DNA of 11,850 nucleotides from Candidatus Competibacteraceae bacterium. GTDB taxonomy: Bacteria; Pseudomonadota; Gammaproteobacteria; Competibacterales; Competibacteraceae. The first letter of the stretch is position 1, and every line of letters starts with the position of its first letter. A program made the translations under genes and the position numbers. This document shows, in pieces, positions 6,951 to 11,850 of the stretch. The DNA lies in assembly GCA_003527885.1 (NCBI GenBank), contig DPWB01000119.1, positions 1 to 11,850 of the forward strand, read 5' to 3'. The notes beneath the pieces were generated by a model that did no database searches, had not been told where the DNA came from, and worked only from the letters and a program-made list of their open reading frames with translations.

Positions 6951-7400
6951 ATGACCGGTGATGAGGCCGGAGAGAGCGCTGTCCGGCACGCCGTTGTCGC
7001 CGGCGCGGAAAGCCGGGTCCGACTCGATAAATGGCTGTGGGCCGCGCGGTTTTTCAAGACGCGAAGCCTGGCGGCCGAGGCGGTCGCCGGCGGCAAGGTC
7101 CACGTTGGCGGCCAGCGGAGCAAACCGGCGCACGCGGTCCGAATCGGCGAAATGCTGCGCATCCAGCGCGGGCCGGATGAATACCTCATCACGGTAAGGG
7201 CGCTCAGCGACCGGCGCGGTCCCGCCCGAGAAGCCATCCTGCTTTACGAGGAAGCCGCCGAAAGCCGCTTGCGGCGCGAGCAACTCGGCGAACAGCGCCG
7301 CCTGCAGTCCCCCGCCTTCCCGCAACCGTCCACCCGTCCCACCAAACAGGACCGGCGTCGTATCGTGCGTTTCACCCGTCAGGATGAGCCGGACGCCTAG
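6951..7400 (+). CDS. hslR: Hsp15/HslR, S4-domain ribosome-associated RNA-binding protein
   Basis: A 149-residue basic protein of the heat shock protein 15 family, which binds free 50S subunits carrying a stalled nascent chain with tRNA and helps recycle them. The S4 RNA-binding fold occupies about residues 22-70: RVRLDKWLWAARFFKTRSLA, then GGKVHVGGQRSKPAHAVRIGEMLRI. The remainder matches the family, with AILLYEEAAESRLRREQ and a Lys/Arg-rich tail (RPTKQDRRRIVRF). E. coli HslR has 133 residues; the extra length is about a dozen residues at the N-terminus and a few at the C-terminus. The ATG at 6951 is the only ATG before the S4 domain in this frame, though no strong Shine-Dalgarno precedes it. 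It lies 41 bases after minE. Heat-shock control is not visible in the sequence here. Confidence 0.93.
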   Translation: MTGDEAGESAVRHAVVAGAESRVRLDKWLWAARFFKTRSLAAEAVAGGKVHVGGQRSKPAHAVRIGEMLRIQRGPDEYLITVRALSDRRGPAREAILLYEEAAESRLRREQLGEQRRLQSPAFPQPSTRPTKQDRRRIVRFTRQDEPDA

Positions 7401-7407
7401 CGGCGTC
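7392..7407. repeat. Hairpin overlapping the hslR stop, GACGCC-TAGC-GGCGTC
   Basis: A perfect 6-bp inverted repeat with a 4-base loop that contains the TAG stop codon of hslR. No T-tract follows, so any terminator role would have to be Rho-assisted or the hairpin simply stabilises the mRNA end. Confidence 0.45.
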
Positions 7408-7613
7408 GCCGTCGGTCGCGAGACGGTGGCGGCCCGATGGGTCCGCCGCAAGCAACGGGTCGGCTCGGTGAACGGACTTGCCCGCATCCGGCTTTTCGAA
7501 AGGCGGCGGCAGCGGTCGGGTCTCGGCGGCTTTCCTGGCAAAGCCCATCGCGAAATTGACCGTGCGCCGGCCGCAAGGTAACGTAGGCCCCAAGTAAAAT
7601 CGGACGGGCGGGA
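7408..7613. other. Non-coding hslR-xseB gap with small hairpins
   Basis: The longest gene-free stretch of the window. I see no credible coding frame. It contains a hairpin at 7428-7447 (GGCGG-CCC / GGG-CCGCC, with GAT loop and one bulged T) and another at 7488-7506 (CCG-CTTT / AAAG-CGG, with TCG loop and one G-G mismatch). A possible xseB promoter follows. Confidence 0.45.
7556..7584 (+). promoter_or_regulatory. Possible promoter of xseB-ispA-dxs
   Basis: TTGACC at 7556-7561 matches the -35 consensus at five of six positions and is followed after exactly 17 bases by TAACGT (7579-7584), a three-of-six -10. It lies about 30 bases before the xseB start. The second AT-rich hexamer, TAAAAT at 7595-7600, lacks a -35 partner. 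Confidence 0.4.
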
Positions 7614-7856
7614 ATGACGGTCAAGAAACAATCCCCTATTTCTTTCGAAGCGGCTTTGATGGAGTTGGAGGCGCTGGTCGGGCAACTCGAACAGGGCGAA
7701 TTGAGCCTGGAAGAAGCGCTGCAACGCTTCGAACAGGGTGTGGGTTTGGTGCGAACCTGTCAAAACGCCCTCCAAGCGGCGGAGCGGACGGTCTCCCGCC
7801 TGGCCGAGCGGGACGGCGTGTTGGAAATTGTGCCGTTCGACGAAACGGCCGGTTGA
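7614..7856 (+). CDS. xseB: XseB, exodeoxyribonuclease VII small subunit
   Basis: An 80-residue small subunit of exonuclease VII, which with XseA degrades single-stranded DNA to acid-soluble oligonucleotides and takes part in mismatch and damage processing. The family pattern is complete: SFEAALMELEALVGQLEQGELSLEEALQRFEQGVGLVRTCQNAL, a two-helix hairpin by which several XseB copies coat the XseA stalk. The length matches E. coli XseB (80). The start ATG follows the purine-rich GGGCGGGA closely. The stop TGA overlaps a possible TTG start of ispA (TTGA) and precedes its ATG by 5 bases. The large subunit gene is not in this window, as is usual. Confidence 0.96.
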   Translation: MTVKKQSPISFEAALMELEALVGQLEQGELSLEEALQRFEQGVGLVRTCQNALQAAERTVSRLAERDGVLEIVPFDETAG

Positions 7857-7861
7857 CGCGC

Positions 7862-8749
7862 ATGGTCGAAACCATCGTCAAGAACTACCAGGCCCGCGCC
7901 GAACGAGCCCTCGACGCCCGACTGCCGGGCGCCGACCTGCATCCCGGCGCGCTGCATCAGGCCATGCGCTACGCCGTGTTGGGCGGCGGCAAGCGCATCC
8001 GCCCGGTGCTGGTCTACTCGGCCGGCGCGGCGGTCGGGGCGGCCTTGGAATCCCTGGACGGCCCCGCCTGCGCGGTGGAGTTCATCCACGCCTATTCCCT
8101 GATCCACGACGACCTGCCGGCCATGGACGACGACGATCTGCGCCACGGTCGGCCGAGCTGCCATAAAGCCTGCGGCGAAGCGCTGGCGATCCTGGCCGGC
8201 GATGCCTTGCAAGCGCTGGCTTTCCAGGTGCTCTGCCAGGACGAGGGCATGGCCCAGGCTCCCGCGGTCCGCTTGCGGATGTTGGGGGTGCTGGCGCAAG
8301 CGGCGGGCTCGCGCGGCATGGCGGGCGGTCAGGCCATCGATCTGGCGGCGGTCGGCCAGGAACTGACCTTGGCCGAGTTGGAGAACATGCACATTCACAA
8401 AACCGGCGCGCTGATCCGCGCCAGCGTATTGCTGGGAGCGCTCAGTCAAGCGCAGGTCGAGCCGCGCTTGCTGGAACAGCTCGATCATTATGCCAAGTGC
8501 ATCGGCCTGGCTTTTCAAATCCGCGATGACATCCTCGACGTGATCGGCGATACGGCCACGCTCGGCAAGGCCGCCGGCGCGGATCGGGCGCACGCCAAGC
8601 CGACTTATCCTTCGGTGTTGGGCTTGGACGGTTCCCGCGACCACGCGCGCGCGCTGCATCAGGACGCGCTGGCGAGTTTGGAGCCGTTCGGAAGCGAGGC
8701 CGAACCGCTGCGCTGGATCGCCCATTACATCGTCGAACGAGCTTGCTGA
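7862..8749 (+). CDS. ispA: IspA, farnesyl diphosphate synthase
   Basis: A 295-residue short-chain trans-prenyltransferase that condenses isopentenyl diphosphate with dimethylallyl and geranyl diphosphate to make farnesyl diphosphate, the precursor of undecaprenyl phosphate and quinone side chains. The GGGKRIRP substrate site is at 41-48. The first Asp-rich motif [10 protein letters not shown] is at 83-92 and the second, DDILD, at 222-226. KTGALI at 180-185 and GGQAIDL at 155-161 are also present. Tyr and Ser at the fifth and fourth positions before the first motif (HAYSLIHDD) match bacterial FPP synthases and argue against longer-chain products. The ATG at 7862 is preferred; a TTG at 7853 overlapping the xseB stop would add only three residues. 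It is part of the common xseB-ispA-dxs order. Confidence 0.96.
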   Translation: MVETIVKNYQARAERALDARLPGADLHPGALHQAMRYAVLGGGKRIRPVLVYSAGAAVGAALESLDGPACAVEFIHAYSLIHDDLPAMDDDDLRHGRPSCHKACGEALAILAGDALQALAFQVLCQDEGMAQAPAVRLRMLGVLAQAAGSRGMAGGQAIDLAAVGQELTLAELENMHIHKTGALIRASVLLGALSQAQVEPRLLEQLDHYAKCIGLAFQIRDDILDVIGDTATLGKAAGADRAHAKPTYPSVLGLDGSRDHARALHQDALASLEPFGSEAEPLRWIAHYIVERAC

Positions 8750-8751
8750 AG

Positions 8752-8769
8752 CCGGCCGCCATCGGCCGG
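8752..8769. repeat. Hairpin between ispA and dxs, CCGGCCG-CCAT-CGGCCGG
   Basis: A perfect 7-bp inverted repeat with a 4-base loop, two bases after the ispA stop. Stem core and 3' flank (GGCCGGATC) are the same as in the hairpin after minE. It would lie in the leader of dxs if Dxs starts at 8839. Confidence 0.55.
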
Positions 8770-8838
8770 ATCACGAGGCTCATGGCAGTCATCACCCATC
8801 CTCTCATCATGCCGCTAACCGGTACGGACCTGACCGCG

Positions 8839-10734
8839 ATGACCCCCGGAACCGCTTTTCCGCTGCTGGAACAGATCGACACGCCCCCGGACTTGCGCAA
8901 GCTGCCGGAGGCGCGGTTGCCGGCGCTGGCTTGCGAACTGCGCGAGTTTCTGATCCAGACCGTGGCCAAAACGGGCGGCCATTTCGCCGCCAACCTCGGC
9001 ACCGTGGAACTCACCATCGCGCTGCACTATGTCTTCAATACCCCCGAAGACCGGCTGGTGTGGGATGTGGGCCATCAAACCTACCCGCACAAGATCTTGA
9101 CCGGGCGGCGCGCCCGCATGGGGACCCTGCGCCGCAAGGGCGGCGTCTCCGGCTTCCCCAAGCGCTGCGAGAGCGCGTATGACACCTTCGGGGTCGGCCA
9201 TTCCAGTACCTCGCTGAGCGCCGCGCTGGGCATGGCGCTCGCCGCCGAGCGGGCGGGGGCGGAGCGCAAGGTGGTGGCGGTGATCGGCGACGGCGCCATG
9301 ACCGCCGGCATGGCCTTCGAGGCGCTCAACCATGCCGGCCATCTCAAGACCGATCTGCTGGTGGTGCTCAACGACAACGAAATGTCGATCTCGCCGAACG
9401 TGGGCGCGTTGTCGGCGCATCTGACCAAGCTGCTGTCGGGCCAGCTGTTTTCCAGCATGAGGGAAGGCGGCAAGAAGGTGCTGAGCCACATGCCGCCGCC
9501 GGTGCTGGAAGTGGCCCGGCTCGCCGAGGAGCACGTCAAGGGGATGTTCGCGCCGGGCGGCACCCTGTTCGAGGAATTGGGCTTCAACTACTTCGGGCCG
9601 GTGGACGGCCACGATCTGCCGACCTTGGTGCGGACCTTGCGCAACCTGCGGGCGCTCGACGGCCCGCGCTTGCTGCACGTGGTGACGCGCAAGGGCAAGG
9701 GTTACAAGTTGGCCGAGGACGAACCGGTGGGCTACCACGGCGTCGGGGTGTTCGATCCGGCGCTCGGCCTCAAGCCCGCCAAGCCCGGCGGCGGGCCGAC
9801 CTACACCCAGATTTTCAGCGAGTGGCTGTGCGACATGGCCGAGCGGGACGAACGGCTGGTCGGCATTACCCCGGCAATGCGCGAAGGGTCGGGCTTGGTG
9901 GAGTTTTCCGAGCGCTTTCCCGACCGGTATTTCGATGTCGCCATCGCCGAGCAGCACGCGGTCACCTTGGCCGCCGGCCTGGCCTGCGACGGGCTCAAAC
10001 CGGTGGTGGCGATTTACTCCACCTTTCTCCAGCGCGCTTACGACCAGTTGATTCACGATGTCGCCTTGCAGAATCTACCGGTGTTGTTCGCCATCGACCG
10101 CGCCGGACTGGTGGGGCCGGACGGGCCGACCCACGCCGGCAGCTTCGATTACAGCTTCCTGCGTTGCATTCCCAATTTGGTGGTGATGGCCCCGGCCGAC
10201 GAGAACGAATGCCGGCAAATGCTGTATACCGGCTTTCAATTGAACCAGCCGGCGGCGGTGCGCTATCCGCGCGGCAAGGGTTCCGGCGTGGTCCCACAAC
10301 GCCAGATGCGGGCGCTGCCGGTCGGCAAGGCGGAAATCCGCCGGCGGGGGCGCGAGCTGGCGCTGCTGGCGTTCGGCGGCATGGTCGAAATCGCCGAGGC
10401 GCTGGCCGAGCGGCTGGACGCTACCGTGGTCAACATGCGTTTCATCAAGCCGCTGGACGAGGCGACCGTGGTGCAGGTGGCGGCCGAGCACCGCCGGTTG
10501 GTGACGCTGGAAGAGAACGCGGTGGCCGGCGGCGCCGGCAGCGCGGTGAACGAGTGTCTGGCGGCGCGGGGGCTTCGGGTCGCGATCCGCAATATCGGCC
10601 TGCCGGACCGCTTCGTCGATCAGGGCGAACGCGGGGAACTGTTGGCGGACTGCGGTTTGGACGCGGCGGGTGTCTTCCGCCAACTGGCGGATTGGGTTAT
10701 GGCCCATACCGGATCGCCTATTCTCGATAGTTGA
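8839..10734 (+). CDS. dxs: Dxs, 1-deoxy-D-xylulose-5-phosphate synthase
   Basis: A thiamine-diphosphate enzyme of 631 residues that joins pyruvate and glyceraldehyde 3-phosphate to give DXP, the first and often flux-limiting step of the methylerythritol-phosphate isoprenoid route, also feeding thiamine and pyridoxal synthesis. Motifs: His48 in GGHFA, GHSSTS about 120-125, the ThDP/Mg motif GDGAMTAG at 150-157 continuing to NDNEMS at 178-183, the pyrimidine-domain [11 protein letters not shown], and a transketolase C-domain with GGAGSAVNE. Start: ATG 8839 puts these residues within one position of E. coli Dxs (620 residues) and gives the usual short N-terminus. The frame is open upstream with starts at 8743 (TTG, overlapping ispA), 8782 and 8809, none with a good ribosome binding site except a close GAGG before 8782. 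Function is secure; the start is less so. Confidence 0.96.
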   Translation: MTPGTAFPLLEQIDTPPDLRKLPEARLPALACELREFLIQTVAKTGGHFAANLGTVELTIALHYVFNTPEDRLVWDVGHQTYPHKILTGRRARMGTLRRKGGVSGFPKRCESAYDTFGVGHSSTSLSAALGMALAAERAGAERKVVAVIGDGAMTAGMAFEALNHAGHLKTDLLVVLNDNEMSISPNVGALSAHLTKLLSGQLFSSMREGGKKVLSHMPPPVLEVARLAEEHVKGMFAPGGTLFEELGFNYFGPVDGHDLPTLVRTLRNLRALDGPRLLHVVTRKGKGYKLAEDEPVGYHGVGVFDPALGLKPAKPGGGPTYTQIFSEWLCDMAERDERLVGITPAMREGSGLVEFSERFPDRYFDVAIAEQHAVTLAAGLACDGLKPVVAIYSTFLQRAYDQLIHDVALQNLPVLFAIDRAGLVGPDGPTHAGSFDYSFLRCIPNLVVMAPADENECRQMLYTGFQLNQPAAVRYPRGKGSGVVPQRQMRALPVGKAEIRRRGRELALLAFGGMVEIAEALAERLDATVVNMRFIKPLDEATVVQVAAEHRRLVTLEENAVAGGAGSAVNECLAARGLRVAIRNIGLPDRFVDQGERGELLADCGLDAAGVFRQLADWVMAHTGSPILDS

Positions 10735-10862
10735 GTGATATGCCCGGGAATTAACGGCCGGATCGCTGATCCAAACAGAGGTTTTCGCTACCATTCACTC
10801 CGAACGAACAAACGTGCAGCTATCGATCTCTTGAACGAAGGCGCGCTGCTGAGAGGATTTGC
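10735..10862. other. dxs-folE2 intergenic region with a small hairpin
   Basis: A 128-base gap. GGATC-GCT-GATCC at 10760-10772 is a perfect 5-bp hairpin shortly after the dxs stop, preceded by a third copy of the GGCCGGATC string (10756-10764). It has no immediate T-run, although TTTT occurs about 12 bases later. No clear sigma-70 promoter for folE2 and no obvious Zur-type palindrome was recognised. Confidence 0.4.
10851..10856 (+). promoter_or_regulatory. Ribosome binding site of folE2
   Basis: GAGAGG lies 6 bases before the ATG at 10863, a well-placed Shine-Dalgarno that fixes the start and implies independent translation from dxs. Confidence 0.75.
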
Positions 10863-11723
10863 ATGAAGCCATTGACGATGAGTCCCGCGGCCGTATCGGC
10901 GGTGGTTGCTATTCCCGACGTACAGAACAGCACCGACACCCGGCGGTTGGCGATCAACAAGGTCGGCATCAAGGATATCCGCCATCCGGTCAAGGTCCGC
11001 GACCGCAACGGCGGCGAACAGCACACCATCGCCACCTTCAACATGTACGTGAACCTGCCGCACAATTTCAAAGGCACGCACATGTCGCGCTTCGTGGAGA
11101 TATTGAACGTCCCCGGCCGGGAAATTTCGGTGGACTCTTTCAAGGATATGCTGACGGAGATGACCGGGCGGCTGGAAGCCGGAGCGGGACACATCGAGAT
11201 GACCTTTTCGTATTTCGTCACCAAGGCGGCGCCGGTGTCGGGGGTGCGGAGCCTGATGGATTACGAGGTGACCTTCATCGGCGAAATCCGTGACGGCAAG
11301 CCCTCCATGAATTTGAAAGTGGTGGTGCCGGTGACCAGCCTGTGTCCCTGCTCGAAGAAAATTTCCCGCTACGGCGCGCACAACCAGCGCTCCCACGTCA
11401 CCCTCAACGTCCGCACCCGCGGCTTCGTCTGGATCGAGGACATCATCGATCTGGTGGAAAAAGAAGCCTCCTGCGAGCTTTACGGGCTGCTCAAGAGGCC
11501 GGATGAGAAATACGTCACCGAACGCGCCTACGACAATCCGAAATTCGTCGAGGACATGGTGCGCGACATCGCCGCCAAGCTGAACCAGGACGACCGGGTG
11601 GCGGCTTATTCGGTGGAGTCGGAGAATTTCGAATCGATTCACAATCACTCCGCCTACGCCATGATCGAACACGACAAGGAACGGGGCCCAATGGCAACGC
11701 CGCCGGAAGGGCGGGTAAACTGA
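10863..11723 (+). CDS. folE2: FolE2, GTP cyclohydrolase I type IB
   Basis: A 286-residue enzyme of the FolE2 family (COG1469), which converts GTP to dihydroneopterin triphosphate, the entry step to tetrahydrofolate and other pterins. It is unrelated in detail to the zinc-dependent FolE and can work with metals such as manganese, so bacteria use it alone or as a backup under zinc limitation. Visible active-site residues: Cys161 in SLCPCSK, His173 in GAHNQRSH, Glu215 in the PDEKYVTE segment and His260 in ESIHNHSAY. These keep the spacing I recall for the characterised Neisseria enzyme (a constant offset of 14). DRRNG-type residues and the [19 protein letters not shown] block near 59-77 are also typical. 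It follows dxs by 128 bases on the same strand. Whether the genome also has folE cannot be seen here. Confidence 0.96.
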   Translation: MKPLTMSPAAVSAVVAIPDVQNSTDTRRLAINKVGIKDIRHPVKVRDRNGGEQHTIATFNMYVNLPHNFKGTHMSRFVEILNVPGREISVDSFKDMLTEMTGRLEAGAGHIEMTFSYFVTKAAPVSGVRSLMDYEVTFIGEIRDGKPSMNLKVVVPVTSLCPCSKKISRYGAHNQRSHVTLNVRTRGFVWIEDIIDLVEKEASCELYGLLKRPDEKYVTERAYDNPKFVEDMVRDIAAKLNQDDRVAAYSVESENFESIHNHSAYAMIEHDKERGPMATPPEGRVN

Positions 11724-11728
11724 GGGCG

Positions 11729-11850
11729 TTACGGTTCGGCTTCGAACCGGTGAAAGCGGTTCTTGCCGGCTTCCTTGGCCTGATACATGGCTTGGTCGGC
11801 GTGCCGCAGCAGCTGGTCCGAATCGGTGTCGTCACGCGGAAACAGCGTGA
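11729..11850 (-). CDS. C-terminal end of a GGDEF-domain diguanylate cyclase (partial)
   Basis: Only the last 39 codons are inside the window; the gene continues beyond the right edge. The visible residues, ...LFPRDDTDSDQLLRHAD QAMYQAKEAGKNRFHRFEAEP, are the standard end of a GGDEF domain: the DDxDSDxLLRHADQAMYQAK helix followed by AGKNRFHRF. The family makes the second messenger cyclic di-GMP from two GTP. The catalytic GG(D/E)EF motif, I-site and any sensory domain lie outside, so activity cannot be judged. The stop codon is 5 bases from the folE2 stop, tail to tail. Confidence 0.88.
   Translation of the reverse strand, partial: TLFPRDDTDSDQLLRHADQAMYQAKEAGKNRFHRFEAEP
11732..11749. terminator. 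Possible bidirectional stem-loop between folE2 and the GGDEF gene
   Basis: A perfect 7-bp inverted repeat CGGTTCG-GCTT-CGAACCG, 9 bases after the folE2 stop and lying in the last codons of the convergent GGDEF gene. A stem at this position often ends transcription from both sides, but neither strand has a T-run after it, so an intrinsic terminator is not proven. Confidence 0.4.

Noticed and set aside
7401..7613. A small gene in the hslR-xseB gap (for example 7384-7581 plus, or 7372-7593 minus)
   Set aside because: No ribosome binding site, no family resemblance, and Arg-rich translations in both frames; treated as non-coding.
7760..8725. A 321-codon open frame on the minus strand opposite ispA
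   Set aside because: It covers a complete FPP synthase gene with all motifs on the plus strand and resembles no family; it is a composition artefact.
8815..10056. A 413-codon open frame on the minus strand opposite dxs
   Set aside because: It is fully antisense to a strongly conserved enzyme, is rich in His, Gln, Arg and Ala as GC-rich antisense frames are, and shows no recognisable domain.
9822..10730. A long second plus-strand frame inside dxs
   Set aside because: Arg/Gly/Ala-rich low-complexity translation, typical of a shifted frame in GC-rich coding DNA.

Overview
The window is about 11.8 kb of dense, GC-rich chromosomal DNA carrying 15 protein genes, two of them cut by the window edges. 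The gene set (MinCDE, Hsp15/HslR, a YafJ-type amidotransferase, the XseB-IspA-Dxs block, a YcgN-type Cys-rich protein) and the protein sequences point to a high-GC gammaproteobacterium. The genus cannot be fixed from this stretch. A purple sulfur, methanotroph or Competibacter-like lineage would fit, but that is inference. I see no tRNA, rRNA, CRISPR array, insertion sequence or phage gene. No gap between genes exceeds 300 bases; the longest is the 213-base gap between hslR and xseB.

Left part (1-3714, + strand): the 3' part of an RlmI-like 23S rRNA cytosine methyltransferase, then a two-CBS-domain protein with its own ribosome binding site. A tight run follows: YcgN-like Cys-rich protein, glyoxalase-II-like metallo-beta-lactamase-fold hydrolase, and YafJ-like class II glutamine amidotransferase. 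The first two of these overlap by ATGA and the third starts within a few bases of the preceding stop, so the three are probably co-translated. Their joint biochemical role is unknown.

Middle part (3711-6950): an NlpC/P60 lipoprotein hydrolase lies on the minus strand and meets yafJ tail to tail with interlocked stop codons. It diverges from slyD, a peptidyl-prolyl isomerase and metallochaperone with a pure alternating-His tail. The minCDE division-site operon follows; minD appears to use a TTG start.

Right part (6951-11850): hslR (ribosome-associated S4 protein), a 213-base gap with small hairpins, then xseB, ispA and dxs. IspA and Dxs are the FPP synthase and the first enzyme of the methylerythritol-phosphate isoprenoid pathway, and xseB-ispA-dxs is a common gammaproteobacterial arrangement. 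folE2 (GTP cyclohydrolase of the FolE2/type IB family, entry to folate and pterins) comes next with its own strong ribosome binding site. The last 39 residues of a GGDEF diguanylate cyclase converge on it from the right edge.

Overall this is a housekeeping region. I did not find evidence for a wholly new biological system. The points most worth a second look are the coupled ycgN/MBL/yafJ cluster, the compact His tail of SlyD, recurring CCGGCC/GGCCGG hairpins between genes, and the structured hslR-xseB gap.
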